Positions 1 to 10,755 of a stretch of 64,000 nucleotides of DNA are shown here, one piece after another. The notes beneath the pieces are model-generated. The model was not told the origin of the DNA. It did not search any database and worked only from the letters and a program-made list of their open reading frames with translations. The DNA lies in the NCBI GenBank assembly GCA_000277545.1, contig AKXM01000055.1:268189-332188 (forward strand), read 5' to 3'. The translations under genes and the position numbers were made by a program. Origin of the DNA: Enterobacter sp. Ag1. Lineage in GTDB: Bacteria; Pseudomonadota; Gammaproteobacteria; Enterobacterales; Enterobacteriaceae. Each line of letters begins with the position of its first letter. The stretch's first letter is position 1.

Positions 1-426
1 CCGCTGCTTGAAAAAGCGCAGCAAAATCAGCTTAACGCTACCCACAGCGCCGTGCTTTCACCGTTTGACCCGGTCGTTTGGGATCGTCGCAGAGCAGAGG
101 TGCTGTTTAACTTTTCCTATCGACTGGAATGCTATACCCCAGCGGAAAAGCGTCGCTATGGTTATTTTGTTTTACCGCTGCTGCACAAAGGGGCGCTGGT
201 GGGCAGGATAGACGCCAAAATGCACCGTAAGCAGGGGGAGCTGGAGGTCATAAGCCTCTATCTGGAAGAGGGCATAAAAAACACCGACGCCTTGCAGGCA
301 GGTCTGCGTGGTGCACTGACGGAATTTGCGCGCTGGCAATCCGCGACGCATCTTACCCTGGGTATTTTGCCCGCAGAATTAAGAGAAAGCTGGGGCACTG
401 GCTGGGAAATGGCCCCGGCTGGCTAG
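1..426 (+). CDS. ycaQ: YcaQ (AlkZ/AZL-type DNA glycosylase), C-terminal part only
   Basis: The reading frame is open from base 1 to a TAG at 424-426, so this is the 3' end of a gene that starts outside the window. The visible 141 residues match the C-terminal winged-helix part of E. coli YcaQ, a DNA glycosylase that unhooks interstrand crosslinks. The catalytic QxQ motif of the family lies in the missing N-terminal part and cannot be checked. Its position just before ycaR-kdsB is the usual enterobacterial order. The identity rests on overall likeness and synteny. Confidence 0.85.
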   Translation, partial: PLLEKAQQNQLNATHSAVLSPFDPVVWDRRRAEVLFNFSYRLECYTPAEKRRYGYFVLPLLHKGALVGRIDAKMHRKQGELEVISLYLEEGIKNTDALQAGLRGALTEFARWQSATHLTLGILPAELRESWGTGWEMAPAG

Positions 427-474
427 TCATTTATGCTATTCTGGTGCCGTTGATGGCACTCATCTGGAGTAATT

Positions 475-657
475 ATGGAAAGTCGTTTACTTGAAATCAT
501 TGCCTGCCCGGTCTGTAACGGCAAGCTCTACTATAACCAGGAAAAGCAAGAGCTTATCTGCAAGCCTGATGGCCTGGCATACCCGCTGCGTGATGGCATT
601 CCAGTTCTGCTGGAAAGTGAAGCCCGGACGCTGACTTCAGACGAGACCAACCCATGA
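475..657 (+). CDS. ycaR: Trm112-family zinc-ribbon-like protein YcaR
   Basis: This 60-residue protein matches E. coli YcaR in length and sequence. The Trm112 fold normally binds zinc through cysteines; here Cys11, Cys14 and Cys29 are present but a clear fourth ligand is not, so zinc binding is uncertain. GGAG about seven bases before the ATG serves as the ribosome site. The stop overlaps the kdsB start in an ATGA arrangement at 654-657, which implies translational coupling. The exact function in bacteria is not established; proximity suggests a link to KDO or tRNA metabolism, but that is inference. Confidence 0.9.
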   Translation: MESRLLEIIACPVCNGKLYYNQEKQELICKPDGLAYPLRDGIPVLLESEARTLTSDETNP

Positions 658-1400
658 GTTTTGTCGCCATTATTCCCGCTCGCTATGCGTCCACGCGTCT
701 GCCGGGTAAGCCTTTAAAAGAGATTAACGGCAAAGCAATGGTGCTGCATGTTCTGGACCGCGCGCGCGAATCAGGTGCGGAACGTATCATTGTCGCGACC
801 GATCACCCGGAAGTTGCACGAGTCGTCGAAGCTGCGGGAGGAGAAGTCTGCCTGACCAGCCCCGATCATCAGTCCGGCACTGAACGCCTGGCAGAAGTTA
901 TTGAGAAATGTGGCTTCAGCGACGACACGGTGATCGTGAACGTGCAGGGCGATGAGCCAATGATCCCCCCGGTGATTATTCAGCAGGTTGCTAACAACGT
1001 CGCGAACAGCAAAGCTGGCATGGCGACCCTCGCAGTACCCATTGAATCTGCGGAAGAAGCGTTTAATCCGAATGCGGTAAAAGTGGTCATGGATGCGCAG
1101 GGCTACGCGCTTTATTTCTCACGCGCCACGATTCCGTGGGATCGCGAGCGTTTTGCCGCTTCACGTGAAGAGATTGGCGATACCTTCCTGCGTCATATAG
1201 GCATCTATGGCTACCGCGCTGGTTTCATCCGTCGCTACGTCAGCTGGGCACCGAGCCAGCTTGAACAAATCGAAATGCTTGAACAGCTGCGCGTCTTGTG
1301 GAACGGCGAAAAAATACATGTTGCCGTGGCGAAAGCCATCCCAAGTATTGGTGTGGACACCCCAGAAGATCTTGAACGCGTCCGTCTGGCAATGCGCTAA
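654..1400 (+). CDS. kdsB: CMP-KDO synthetase (3-deoxy-manno-octulosonate cytidylyltransferase)
   Basis: KdsB activates KDO with CTP to give CMP-KDO in the cytoplasm, the sugar donor for the LPS inner core. The 248-residue length equals the E. coli enzyme. The N-terminal nucleotide-binding signature [15 protein letters not shown] spans residues 7-21, and the acidic NVQGDEP motif near residue 100 fits the metal and nucleotide site. The gene overlaps ycaR by four bases and is followed by a strong terminator, so ycaR-kdsB look like the end of a transcription unit. Confidence 0.97.
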   Translation: MSFVAIIPARYASTRLPGKPLKEINGKAMVLHVLDRARESGAERIIVATDHPEVARVVEAAGGEVCLTSPDHQSGTERLAEVIEKCGFSDDTVIVNVQGDEPMIPPVIIQQVANNVANSKAGMATLAVPIESAEEAFNPNAVKVVMDAQGYALYFSRATIPWDRERFAASREEIGDTFLRHIGIYGYRAGFIRRYVSWAPSQLEQIEMLEQLRVLWNGEKIHVAVAKAIPSIGVDTPEDLERVRLAMR

Positions 1401-1422
1401 TTCACCTTCAGCGTGAACAATC

Positions 1423-1450
1423 AAACCGGCTAACCAGGCCGGTTTTTCTT
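1423..1450 (+). terminator. Rho-independent terminator of ycaR-kdsB
   Basis: An 8-bp stem AAACCGGC/GCCGGTTT (1423-1430 with 1438-1445), a 7-nt loop and a T-rich tail follow the kdsB stop by about 20 bases. Confidence 0.85.
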
Positions 1451-1537
1451 TTTCTGAAACCCAATTGATCTGGAGTGGTGACAACTTCGCCTGGTGCGCT
1501 CATTATTAAATCAACAGTATTACCAGGGGAAATCGGT

Positions 1538-2431
1538 ATGGAATTGCTGCGTAAGGAGCTAAGTCACCTGCTGGGTGAGAAGTTAAGCCGTATTGAGTGC
1601 ATTAGCGAACATGCGGAAACTGCACTTTGGTCGCTCTATGACAGCGGCGGTCACGCAATGCCGCTGCTCGCCAAAAGCTTTACCTCGCCGGGCCTGGCGA
1701 CTCAGTTGGCCTGGAAAATGTCGATGCTGGCGCGTTCAGGCACCGTCCGCATGCCGGTGGTCTACGGCGTGTTGACTCACGAAGAACATCCTGGCCCGGA
1801 CGTTTTACTGATGGAGCGCCTGCGAGGGGTTCCCGGTGAAGCACCAACCCGAACGCCTAACCGCTGGGAGCAGCTCAAAGACCAGATTGTTGAGGGGCTC
1901 TTAGCCTGGCATCGCGTGGACAGCAGCGGCTGTGTGGGAAACGTCGACAGCACTCAGGAAAACATCTGGCCGCACTGGTACCGCCAGCGAATCGAAGAGC
2001 TCTGGACTACGCTCAATCAGTACCAGAACACCGGGTTAACCATGCAGGATAAACGTATTCTGTTTCGTACCCGAGAATGTCTGCCGCGTATGTTCGAAGA
2101 CTTCAGCGATAACTGCGTGCTTATTCACGGCAATTTTTCCCTTCGCAGCATGCTCAAGGATTCTCGTAGCGATCAATTGCTGGCGATGGTTAACCCCGGG
2201 GTTATGCTTTGGGCGCCGCGAGAATATGAGCTGTTTCGCCTGGCTGAGCCAGGTCAGGCCGAAAGCCTGCTTTGGCACTATTTGCAGCGCGCCCCGGTTG
2301 CCGAATCTTTCCTCTGGCGGCGCTGGCTATATGTGCTGTGGGATGAGGTAGCACACCTGCTGCAAACCGGCCGACTGAACCGGCCGGTGTTTGACAACGC
2401 CTCTAAGTCATTGCTGCCCTGGCTCTCCTGA
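1538..2431 (+). CDS. ycbJ: YcbJ, phosphotransferase-fold protein of unknown role
   Basis: The protein is about 297 residues, as in E. coli YcbJ. The frame is open further upstream, but the ATG at 1538 follows an AGGGGA ribosome site and gives the N-terminus MELLRKELSHLLGE that aligns with E. coli, so I chose it over 1475. An HGNF segment in the C-terminal half resembles the Brenner motif of aminoglycoside and choline kinases, which supports a kinase-like fold, but no substrate is known. The 3' end overlaps elyC on the other strand by 24 bases. Confidence 0.88.
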   Translation: MELLRKELSHLLGEKLSRIECISEHAETALWSLYDSGGHAMPLLAKSFTSPGLATQLAWKMSMLARSGTVRMPVVYGVLTHEEHPGPDVLLMERLRGVPGEAPTRTPNRWEQLKDQIVEGLLAWHRVDSSGCVGNVDSTQENIWPHWYRQRIEELWTTLNQYQNTGLTMQDKRILFRTRECLPRMFEDFSDNCVLIHGNFSLRSMLKDSRSDQLLAMVNPGVMLWAPREYELFRLAEPGQAESLLWHYLQRAPVAESFLWRRWLYVLWDEVAHLLQTGRLNRPVFDNASKSLLPWLS

Positions 2432-3187
2432 AGGGCCTTTCAGCCACTGCCACAGGCGCCCGAGGGTTTCATAGCCCACGCGCTCGCTGTGCATCAGCCA
2501 TACCGGGTCGGGGATAGCCTTTTCCCACGGATTCAGCGGAGAGGTTATCGCCAACTGGTTAGCCGGGGCAGGGAGAGGATGCAGCCCGGCCCGAGTGAAG
2601 AAGATCATCGCCCGTGGCAGGTGAGAAGCTGACGTCACCAGAATAAACGGCTGCTGGCCTATCAGCTTCGCGACGGCATGGGCTTCCTCTTCTGTGTCTT
2701 TTGGTGTGTCCAGCGTAATGATGTCGTCTCTGGCAACGCCGAGGCTTTCCGCAACCCTGGCACCAGCTTCTGCGGTACTGACGGGGTTGGTCATTGCTCT
2801 GGCTCCGGTAAAGATAAGTTTTGCCCCCGGATTGAGCTGTTTCAGACGAATCGCTTCGGCGAGTCGCGGTAAACTGTTGTCGATCAGATTTGAGCTGGGG
2901 GCCCAGTCCGGGTTCCAGGTATAACCGCCGCCCAGCACAACGATGTAGCGGGCGTTGTCTCCGTGTTGGCGAGTGGCGTAGGTGTCTTCGATAGGCTTTA
3001 GCATCCAGTCTGCGACGGGCTGCAGGCTAATCAGAAAAAGCACCAGCCAGCTGGCCGTGAGTAGCCTTTTGGCCGTTTTTTGCCAGCGGGTAAACCACAG
3101 CAGTGCCAGAGCCACGCCCATGGTTAACAGCAGGAATGGCAGGGGAAGCAGCAGCCCGCCAATGATTTTTTTCAGTATAAAAAGCAT
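2408..3187 (-). CDS. elyC: ElyC, DUF218 envelope biogenesis factor
   Basis: A 259-residue inner-membrane protein matching E. coli ElyC (YcbC), which affects lipid-carrier-dependent envelope synthesis. Two hydrophobic segments lie in roughly residues 8-60, followed by a DUF218 domain starting at YIVVLGGGY and containing the TSASHLPRA segment. The frame extends upstream to 3253, but the ATG at 3187 has an AAGGA site and gives the N-terminus MLFILKKIIG seen in the family. It faces cmoM divergently and converges with ycbJ, overlapping its stop. Confidence 0.93.
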   Translation of the reverse strand: MLFILKKIIGGLLLPLPFLLLTMGVALALLWFTRWQKTAKRLLTASWLVLFLISLQPVADWMLKPIEDTYATRQHGDNARYIVVLGGGYTWNPDWAPSSNLIDNSLPRLAEAIRLKQLNPGAKLIFTGARAMTNPVSTAEAGARVAESLGVARDDIITLDTPKDTEEEAHAVAKLIGQQPFILVTSASHLPRAMIFFTRAGLHPLPAPANQLAITSPLNPWEKAIPDPVWLMHSERVGYETLGRLWQWLKGPSGEPGQQ

Positions 3188-3319
3188 GAAATTCGGATCC
3201 TTTTTAACCATCCAGCAGGTAAACCCCCGTGATATTACACCAGATGGGTTCATTCTCGTCCCGCCTGTGCCAAAATAGCGGTTTTGTCAGATGACCTCTT
3301 TTGCCACGGAGCTGTACCC

Positions 3320-4096
3320 ATGGGTGACCGCAATTTTGACGATATTGCCGAGAAGTTTTCGCACAATATCTATGGCACAACCAAAGGCCAGTTGCGGCAG
3401 GCGATTCTCTGGCTGGATCTGGATGCTTTTCTGGCGACACAGCCCGCAACCTTAAAGGTGTTGGACGCCGGCGGTGGGGAGGGGCAAACGGCCACCCGTT
3501 TTGCTGAGCGAGGGCATGAGGTCGTGCTTTGCGATGTGTCCGCCGAAATGATTGCGCGTGCAAAAATGCTCGCTCAGGAGAAAGGTGTGAGCGACAACAT
3601 GCATTTTGTACAATCTGCCGCTCAGGATATGGCTCAACATTTGGAAAGCCCGGTTGATCTGATATTGTTTCATGCGGTGCTTGAGTGGGTCACCGATCCT
3701 CAGGCCGTGCTAAAAGCGCTTTGGGATTGTTTGCGTCCCGGCGGCACTTTGTCGCTAATGTTCTACAATGCAAACGGCCTGCTGATGCGAAACATGTTTG
3801 TCGGAAACTTCGAATATGTACTGCAGGGGATGAAAAAAAATAAGCGCAAAACCCTTTCGCCCGACAATCCGCTGCAGCCAGAACAGGTTTATCACTGGCT
3901 GGAGCAAATTGGCTGGCAAATTACCGGTAAAACCGGCGTGCGGGTGTTTCACGATTACCTGCGAGATAAACACAAACAACGAGATGGTTTTGACGATTTG
4001 CTGACGCTGGAGACGCGTTATTGTCGGCAGGAGCCGTTTATCAGTCTCGGCCGCTATATTCACGTAACCGCGTTTAAGCCGCAGAGCCAAGGATAA
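3320..4096 (+). CDS. cmoM: tRNA 5-carboxymethoxyuridine methyltransferase CmoM
   Basis: CmoM (formerly SmtA) uses S-adenosylmethionine to methylate cmo5U34 to the methyl ester mcmo5U in certain tRNAs. The SAM-binding motif VLDAGGGEGQ is at residues 47-56, typical of class I methyltransferases. The ATG at 3320 has a GGAG site nine bases upstream and gives MGDRNFDDIAEKFS, matching the 261-residue E. coli protein; the upstream extension to 3284 is unlikely. It is the first gene of the cmoM-mukFEB operon and ends three bases before mukF. Confidence 0.95.
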   Translation: MGDRNFDDIAEKFSHNIYGTTKGQLRQAILWLDLDAFLATQPATLKVLDAGGGEGQTATRFAERGHEVVLCDVSAEMIARAKMLAQEKGVSDNMHFVQSAAQDMAQHLESPVDLILFHAVLEWVTDPQAVLKALWDCLRPGGTLSLMFYNANGLLMRNMFVGNFEYVLQGMKKNKRKTLSPDNPLQPEQVYHWLEQIGWQITGKTGVRVFHDYLRDKHKQRDGFDDLLTLETRYCRQEPFISLGRYIHVTAFKPQSQG

Positions 4097-4099
4097 ATT

Positions 4100-5422
4100 A
4101 TGAGTGATTTTTCCCAGACAGTGCCTGAACTGGTTGCCTGGGCCAGGAAAAATGATTTTTCGATCTCGCTACCGACGGAGCGCCTGACGTTTTTGCTGGC
4201 CGTGGCCACCTTAAACGGCGAGCGCCTTGATGGCGAGCTGAGCGAGGGAGAGCTGATTGATGCGTTTCGTCACGTCAGCGATGGTTTTGAACAAACGAGC
4301 GAAACCATCAGCGTGCGCGCGAACAACGCCATCAACGATATGGTCCGTCAGCGTTTGCTCAATCGCTTTGTCAGCGAGCTAACCGAAGGCAATGCCATTT
4401 ATCGCCTGACGCCTCTGGGGATTGGCATCACTGACTACTACATTCGCCAGCGTGAGTTTTCCACGCTGCGTCTGTCTATGCAGCTTTCTATCGTTGCGGG
4501 CGAGCTTAAGCGCGCCGCTGATGCGGCCGATGAAGATGGCGATGAATTTCACTGGCACCGCAATGTTTATGCGCCGCTCAAATATTCCGTGGCGGAGATT
4601 TTCGACAGTATCGATCTTACCCAGCGCATTATGGACGAGCAGCAGCAGCAGGTAAAAGATGACATTGCCCAACTGCTGAACAAAGACTGGCGGGCGGCGA
4701 TTTCAAGCTGTGAACTGCTGTTGTCAGAGACATCCGGCACGCTACGTGAACTGCAGGATACGCTCGAAGCCGCGGGGGATAAGCTGCAGGCCAACCTGTT
4801 GCGCGTTCAGGACTCAACCCTGGGGCGCGACGATCTTCACTTTGTAGACCGCCTTGTGTTCGACCTGCAAAGCAAACTCGACCGCATTATCAGCTGGGGC
4901 CAGCAGGCCATTGACCTGTGGATTGGCTACGACCGCCACGTGCATAAATTTATCCGTACCGCTATCGATATGGATAAAAACCGCGTCTTTGCTCAGCGTC
5001 TGCGCCAGTCGGTGCAAAGCTACTTCGATGCGCCATGGGCGCTGACCTACTCCAGCGCCGATCGCCTGCTGGATATGCGTGACGAAGAGATGGCACTGCG
5101 GGATGAAGAGGTCACCGGCGAGTTGCCAAGTGAACTCGAGTTTGAAGAATTTAACGAAATTCGTGAACAGCTGGCGGCGCTGATTGAAGCGGCGCTGCAG
5201 GTCTACAAAACCCAACAAGCTCCTCTTGATTTGGGCGTTGTGGTACGTGACTACCTCGTGCAATACCCGCGCGCGCGTCACTTCGACGTGGCGCGTATTG
5301 TTGTAGACCAGGCGGTGCGTCTGGGCGTAGCGGAAGCGGATTTCACAGGATTGCCGGCTAAGTGGCAAACCATTAACGATTACGGAGCCAAGGTACAGGC
5401 GCATGTCATCAACAAATATTGA
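4100..5422 (+). CDS. mukF: Kleisin subunit MukF of the MukBEF condensin
   Basis: MukF is the kleisin that bridges MukB heads and recruits MukE in the chromosome-organising MukBEF complex. The 440-residue product equals the E. coli protein in length and is closely similar throughout. An N-terminal winged-helix dimerisation region is followed by a long helical middle and a C-terminal winged helix (family knowledge). The gene starts three bases after cmoM and overlaps mukE by 20 bases, as expected for the tightly coupled operon. Confidence 0.98.
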   Translation: MSDFSQTVPELVAWARKNDFSISLPTERLTFLLAVATLNGERLDGELSEGELIDAFRHVSDGFEQTSETISVRANNAINDMVRQRLLNRFVSELTEGNAIYRLTPLGIGITDYYIRQREFSTLRLSMQLSIVAGELKRAADAADEDGDEFHWHRNVYAPLKYSVAEIFDSIDLTQRIMDEQQQQVKDDIAQLLNKDWRAAISSCELLLSETSGTLRELQDTLEAAGDKLQANLLRVQDSTLGRDDLHFVDRLVFDLQSKLDRIISWGQQAIDLWIGYDRHVHKFIRTAIDMDKNRVFAQRLRQSVQSYFDAPWALTYSSADRLLDMRDEEMALRDEEVTGELPSELEFEEFNEIREQLAALIEAALQVYKTQQAPLDLGVVVRDYLVQYPRARHFDVARIVVDQAVRLGVAEADFTGLPAKWQTINDYGAKVQAHVINKY

Positions 5423-6119
5423 ACAAGTGATGCCGGTTAAACTGGCACAGGCGCTGGCCAACCCTCTTTTTCCTGCGCTCGACAGCCAGCTGCGCGCCGG
5501 GCGTCATATTGGCCTCGAAGAGCTGGACAACCACGCCTTCTTGATGGATTTCCAGGAATATCTGGAAGAGTTTTACGCGCGCTATAACGTGGAACTCATC
5601 CGTGCGCCAGAAGGATTTTTCTATCTGCGTCCACGTTCCACCACGCTAATCCCTCGTTCTGTGCTCTCCGAGCTGGATATGATGGTGGGCAAAATTCTGT
5701 GCTACCTCTATCTCAGCCCGGAACGTCTGGCCAACGAAGGGATCTTCACCCAGCAGGAGCTTTATGACGAGCTGCTAACGCTGGCGGATGAAAACAAGCT
5801 GCTGAAGCTGGTGAACAACCGCTCCACCGGGTCCGACCTTGACCGACAAAAGCTGCAGGAGAAAGTGCGTGCTTCACTGACTCGCCTGCGCCGTCTCGGC
5901 ATGATCTGGTTTATGGGCCACGACAGCAGTAAATTCCGCATCACCGAATCGGTCTTCCGCTTCGGCGCCGATGTGCGCACCGGCGATGACCCGCGCGAAG
6001 CTCAGCTGCGCATGATTCGCGACGGCGAAGCCATGGCGGTCGAAAGTCGCCTGCAGCTCAATGATGAGAGCGATGAGCCACAACCAGGACTGGATAACGC
6101 GGAGGATGAACAAGAATGA
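5403..6119 (+). CDS. mukE: MukE subunit of the MukBEF condensin
   Basis: MukE binds MukF as a dimer of winged-helix proteins and modulates MukB ATPase activity and DNA loading. The start ATG at 5403 gives [16 protein letters not shown], identical to the E. coli N-terminus, and lies inside the end of mukF. The 238 residues are about four more than in E. coli, the difference lying in the acidic, variable tail. The stop overlaps the mukB start by four bases (ATGA at 6116-6119), indicating coupled translation of the complex. Confidence 0.98.
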   Translation: MSSTNIEQVMPVKLAQALANPLFPALDSQLRAGRHIGLEELDNHAFLMDFQEYLEEFYARYNVELIRAPEGFFYLRPRSTTLIPRSVLSELDMMVGKILCYLYLSPERLANEGIFTQQELYDELLTLADENKLLKLVNNRSTGSDLDRQKLQEKVRASLTRLRRLGMIWFMGHDSSKFRITESVFRFGADVRTGDDPREAQLRMIRDGEAMAVESRLQLNDESDEPQPGLDNAEDEQE

Positions 6120-9100
6120 TTGAACGCGGAAAATTTCGCTCGCTGACGCTGGTTAACTGGAACGGTTTCTTCGCGCGTACCTTCGATCTCGATGAGCTGG
6201 TCACCACGCTTTCCGGGGGCAACGGGGCGGGTAAGTCCACCACTATGGCGGCTTTCGTCACGGCGCTTATCCCGGACTTAACCTTGCTGCACTTCCGCAA
6301 CACCACGGAGGCGGGGGCCACCTCAGGCTCTCGCGATAAAGGTCTTCACGGCAAGCTGAAAGCCGGCGTGTGTTACTCCACGCTGGACGTCATCAACTCG
6401 CGCCATCAGCGCGTTGTAGTGGGGGTTCGTCTGCAGCAGGTCGCCGGGCGCGACCGTAAAGTCGATATTAAACCCTTTGCAATTCAGGGCTTGCCAACCT
6501 CGATTCAGCCGACGCAGTTACTGACTGAAACGCTGAATGAACGTCAGGCTCGCGTACTCAGCCTGCAGGAGCTTAAGGATAAAGTTGAAGCCATTGAAGG
6601 CGTGCAGTTCAAACAGTTCAACTCCATTACCGACTACCACTCGCTGATGTTCGATCTGGGCATTGTTGCCCGTCGCCTGCGCAGCGCCGCAGACCGTAGC
6701 AAATACTATCGCCTGATTGAAGCCTCGCTGTACGGCGGTATTTCCAGCGCGATCACCCGTTCTCTGCGTGATTACCTGCTGCCGGAAAACGGCGGCGTGC
6801 GTAAAGCCTTCCAGGACATGGAAGCGGCGCTGCGTGAAAACCGCATGACGCTGGAAGCGATTCGCGTCACCCAGTCCGACCGTGATTTGTTTAAGCACTT
6901 AATCTCGGAAGCGACTGACTATGTGGCGGCAGACTACATGCGCCACGCCAACGAACGACGTATCCACCTGGATAAAGCGCTGGAATTTCGTCGCGAACTG
7001 TTGATTAGCCGCCAGCAGCTGGCCGCCGAACAATATAAGCACGTTGATATGGCGCGCGAGCTGGGTGAACACAGCGGTGCGGAAGGCGATCTGGAAACGG
7101 ATTACCAGGCCGCAAGCGATCACCTGAATCTGGTGCAAACGGCGATTCGCCAGCAGGAAAAGATCGAGCGCTACGAAGCTGACCTCGACGAGCTGCAAAT
7201 TCGTCTTGAAGAGCAAAATGAGATCGTTGCCGAAGCGCACGAGCAGCAGGAAGAAAACGAGGCCCGGGCCGAAGCCGCCGAGCTGGAAGTGGATGAGCTG
7301 AAGAGTCAGCTTGCCGATTACCAGCAGGCGCTGGACGTGCAGCAGACCCGCGCTATTCAGTATCAGCAGGCGCTTCAGGCGCTGGAGCGTGCTCGTGAGC
7401 TTTGCCATCTGCCGGATTTAACCGCCGACAGCGCCGATGAATGGCTGGACACTTTCAAAGCGAAAGAGATCGAGGCAACCGACAAGCTGCTGTCTCTTGA
7501 ACAGAAAATGAGCGTGGCTCAGGCGGCGCATAGCCAGTTCGAACATGCTTACCAACTGGTAACGGCGATCAGTGGCCCGGTGAGCCGCAGCGAAGCCTGG
7601 GACACCGCGCGTGAATTACTGCGCGACAGTAGCAACCAGCGCCATCTGGCCGAACAGGTCCAGCCGCTGCGTATGCGTCTCAACGAGCTGGAACAGCGCC
7701 TGCGAGAACAGCAGGAAGCTGAGCGCTTGCTCGCTGACTTCTGTAAACGCCAGGGCAAACAGTTCGATCCGGAAGAGCTTGAAGCGCTGCATGAGGAGCT
7801 GGAAGAGCGCATCGGCGCGCTGCAGCAAACCGTAGCCGAAGCAAGCGAGCAGCGCATGGCGCTGCGTCAGGAGCTGGAACAAATTCAGGCCAGCATCAAA
7901 ACGCTGAACCTGCGCGCGCCAAGATGGATTGCGGCGCAAACCAGCCTGACTCAGCTGTGCGAGCAAAGCGGCGAGCAGTTCGAAGCCAGCCAGCAGGTGA
8001 CTGAGTACATGCAGCAACTGCTGGAGCGCGAGCGCGAATCCACCGTTGAGCGTGACGAAGTCGGGGCGCGTAAACGTGCCGTAGATGACGAAATCGAACG
8101 TCTCAGCCAGCCTGGCGGTGCCGAAGACCCGCGCCTCAACGCGCTGGCCGAACGTTTTGGCGGCGTGCTGCTGTCTGAAATTTATGACGATATCGGTCTC
8201 GAAGATGCACCGTACTTCTCCGCGCTGTATGGTCCATCCCGTCACGCCATCGTGGTGCCCGATCTTTCTTTAGTACGCGAACAGCTGGAAAATCTGGAAG
8301 ATTGCCCGGAAGACCTGTACCTGATTGAAGGGGACCCGTCTTCGTTCGATGACAGCGTGTTTACCGTTGAAGAGATGGGTACGGCGGTACTCGTCAAAAC
8401 CGCTGAACGTCAGTGGCGCTATTCGCGTCTGCCGGAGCTGCCGCTGTTTGGCCGTGCCGCGCGTGAAAACCGCCTTGAAGCGTTGCATAACGAACGTGAG
8501 TCACTGGCCGAGCGCTTCGCCACGCTTTCTTTCGATGTGCAGAAAAACCAGCGCCTGCACCAGTCGTTTAGCCGCTTTATCGGCCAGCATCTGGGCGTGG
8601 CGTTTGAAGACGATCCTGAGGCGGAAATTCGCCACCTCAACAGCCGTCGCGGCGAGATTGAGCGGGCGATCAACAACCACGAAAATGACAATCAGCAGCA
8701 GCGCCAGCAGTTTGAGCAGGCAAAAGAGGGCGTGGCCCAGCTTAACCGCCTGTTGCCGCGCATTAGCCTGCTGAATGACGAAACGCTGGCCGATCGCTGC
8801 GATGAAATCCAGGAGCGCCTGGATGAAGCCGAAGAATCAGCTCGCTTTATTCACCAGCACGGCAACCAGTTAATCAAACTGGAAGGCGTTGCCAGCGTGC
8901 TGCAGAGCGACCCTGAACAGTTCGAGCAGCTTAAAGACGACTACGCTCACGCGCAGCAAATACAGCGTGATGCCCGTCAGCGCGCGTTTGCGCTGACCGA
9001 AGTCGTGCAGCGTCGCGCCCACTTCAGCTACAGCGATTCTGCCGCTATGCTGGACGGCAACAGCGACCTGAATGAGAAGCTGCGCCAGCGTCTGGAACAG

Positions 9101-10573
9101 GCTGAAGTGGAGCGAACGCGTTCCCGTGAAGCGCTGCGCCAGCATGCCCAGCAGCTGGGTCAGTACAACCAGCTTCTGGCGTCGCTGAAAAGTTCGTTTG
9201 ATACCAAAAAAGAACTGCTGACGGATCTGCATAAAGAGCTGCAGGATATCGGCGTTCGTGCAGATACCGGGGCTGAGGAAAGAGCTCGTGCGCGCCGCGA
9301 TGAGCTGCATACCGCGCTCAGCAACAACCGCTCGCGCCGTAATCAGCTTGAGAAGCAGCTGACTTACTGCGAAGCGGAGATGAACAACCTGACCCGCAAG
9401 CTGAAGCAGCTGGAGCGTAGTTACTTTGAAATGCGCGAGCAGGTTGTGACGGCGAAAGCAGGCTGGTGCGCCGTCATGCGTATGGTGAAAGACAACGGCG
9501 TTGAGCGCCGCCTGCATCGTCGTGAGCTGGCTTATCTCTCCGGGGACGATCTGCGCTCCATGTCGGATAAGGCGTTGGGTGCACTGCGCCTGGCGGTGGC
9601 CGACAACGAACATCTGCGTGACGTACTTCGTCTGTCGGAAGATCCTAAGCGCCCTGAACGTAAGATCCAGTTCTTCGTCGCGGTTTATCAGCATCTGCGC
9701 GAGCGTATTCGCCAGGACATCATTCGTACCGACGATCCGGTTGAAGCCATCGAGCAGATGGAAATTGAACTGAGTCGCCTGACGGAAGAGCTGACTTCAC
9801 GCGAGCAGAAACTGGCGATCAGCTCCCGCAGCGTGGCGAACATCATTCGCAAGACGATCCAGCGCGAGCAGAACCGTATTCGCATGCTCAACCAGGGCCT
9901 GCAAAGCGTCTCCTTCGGTCAGGTGAAGAGCGTTCGTCTGAACGTCAACGTGCGCGAGGCTCACGCAACGCTGCTGAACGTACTTTCCGAGCAGCATGAG
10001 CAGCATCAGGATCTGTTCAACAGCAATCGCCTGACCTTCTCCGAAGCGTTAGCGAAGCTTTATCAGCGCCTTAACCCGCAGATCGACATGGGCCAGCGCA
10101 CGCCGCAGACCATCGGCGAAGAGCTGCTGGATTACCGTAACTACCTGGAAATGGAAGTTGAGGTAAACCGTGGTTCAGACGGCTGGCTGCGTGCAGAGAG
10201 CGGGGCGTTGTCCACCGGGGAAGCTATCGGGACCGGGATGTCTATCCTGGTGATGGTTGTTCAGAGCTGGGAAGATGAGTCGCAGCGCCTGCGTGGGAAA
10301 GACATTTCCCCTTGCCGCCTGCTGTTCCTTGACGAAGCGGCGCGACTGGATGCCAAGTCCATCGCCACGCTGTTTGAGCTGTGTGAACGTCTGGAAATGC
10401 AATTAATTATTGCGGCTCCAGAAAACATCAGCCCGGAAAAAGGCACCACCTATAAGCTGGTGCGTAAGGTCTTCCAGAACAGCGAGCACGTTCACGTTGT
10501 TGGCCTGCGTGGCTTTGCAGCCCCGGCGCTGCCAGAGCCGCAGCAGGGTTCGGAAACGGCTGACGCCTCGTAA
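6116..10573 (+). CDS. mukB: MukB, SMC-like ATPase of the MukBEF condensin
   Basis: This 1485-residue protein is an SMC-like condensin that extrudes and organises chromosomal DNA, partnering with MukE, MukF and topoisomerase IV. The N-terminal Walker A is GGNGAGKST at residues 34-42. A long antiparallel coiled coil flanks a central hinge (around residues 650-800). The C-terminal head carries the LSTGE signature at 1365-1369 (Ser1366) and Walker B LLFLDEA with Glu1407, the same positions as the E. coli catalytic residues. It is intact and in the expected operon place, ending just before a strong terminator. Confidence 0.99.
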   Translation: MIERGKFRSLTLVNWNGFFARTFDLDELVTTLSGGNGAGKSTTMAAFVTALIPDLTLLHFRNTTEAGATSGSRDKGLHGKLKAGVCYSTLDVINSRHQRVVVGVRLQQVAGRDRKVDIKPFAIQGLPTSIQPTQLLTETLNERQARVLSLQELKDKVEAIEGVQFKQFNSITDYHSLMFDLGIVARRLRSAADRSKYYRLIEASLYGGISSAITRSLRDYLLPENGGVRKAFQDMEAALRENRMTLEAIRVTQSDRDLFKHLISEATDYVAADYMRHANERRIHLDKALEFRRELLISRQQLAAEQYKHVDMARELGEHSGAEGDLETDYQAASDHLNLVQTAIRQQEKIERYEADLDELQIRLEEQNEIVAEAHEQQEENEARAEAAELEVDELKSQLADYQQALDVQQTRAIQYQQALQALERARELCHLPDLTADSADEWLDTFKAKEIEATDKLLSLEQKMSVAQAAHSQFEHAYQLVTAISGPVSRSEAWDTARELLRDSSNQRHLAEQVQPLRMRLNELEQRLREQQEAERLLADFCKRQGKQFDPEELEALHEELEERIGALQQTVAEASEQRMALRQELEQIQASIKTLNLRAPRWIAAQTSLTQLCEQSGEQFEASQQVTEYMQQLLERERESTVERDEVGARKRAVDDEIERLSQPGGAEDPRLNALAERFGGVLLSEIYDDIGLEDAPYFSALYGPSRHAIVVPDLSLVREQLENLEDCPEDLYLIEGDPSSFDDSVFTVEEMGTAVLVKTAERQWRYSRLPELPLFGRAARENRLEALHNERESLAERFATLSFDVQKNQRLHQSFSRFIGQHLGVAFEDDPEAEIRHLNSRRGEIERAINNHENDNQQQRQQFEQAKEGVAQLNRLLPRISLLNDETLADRCDEIQERLDEAEESARFIHQHGNQLIKLEGVASVLQSDPEQFEQLKDDYAHAQQIQRDARQRAFALTEVVQRRAHFSYSDSAAMLDGNSDLNEKLRQRLEQAEVERTRSREALRQHAQQLGQYNQLLASLKSSFDTKKELLTDLHKELQDIGVRADTGAEERARARRDELHTALSNNRSRRNQLEKQLTYCEAEMNNLTRKLKQLERSYFEMREQVVTAKAGWCAVMRMVKDNGVERRLHRRELAYLSGDDLRSMSDKALGALRLAVADNEHLRDVLRLSEDPKRPERKIQFFVAVYQHLRERIRQDIIRTDDPVEAIEQMEIELSRLTEELTSREQKLAISSRSVANIIRKTIQREQNRIRMLNQGLQSVSFGQVKSVRLNVNVREAHATLLNVLSEQHEQHQDLFNSNRLTFSEALAKLYQRLNPQIDMGQRTPQTIGEELLDYRNYLEMEVEVNRGSDGWLRAESGALSTGEAIGTGMSILVMVVQSWEDESQRLRGKDISPCRLLFLDEAARLDAKSIATLFELCERLEMQLIIAAPENISPEKGTTYKLVRKVFQNSEHVHVVGLRGFAAPALPEPQQGSETADAS

Positions 10574-10600
10574 ACCAGCGCTACTGGATGCGATATTATC

Positions 10601-10628
10601 AAGCGGGCTAAGGCCCGCTTTTTCTTTG
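10601..10628 (+). terminator. Terminator of the cmoM-mukFEB operon
   Basis: A perfect 8-bp stem AAGCGGGC/GCCCGCTT with a TAAG loop (10601-10620) is followed by a T-rich run, 27 bases after the mukB stop. Confidence 0.9.
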
Positions 10629-10755
10629 TCGCGAACAGTCTTAATCTTTAATTTTCTTTACATTTTGTCAGGCAAATGGTTTTTACTGTTTATATACTAG
10701 TGGTGAATACTTCCCGCCTTTGACGGTGAGCACAGTAATAAACAGGGGGCAAGGG

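Noticed and set aside
8870..9694. 274-codon frame antisense to mukB
   Set aside because: Leu/Gln-rich translation is the shadow of the MukB coiled coil.
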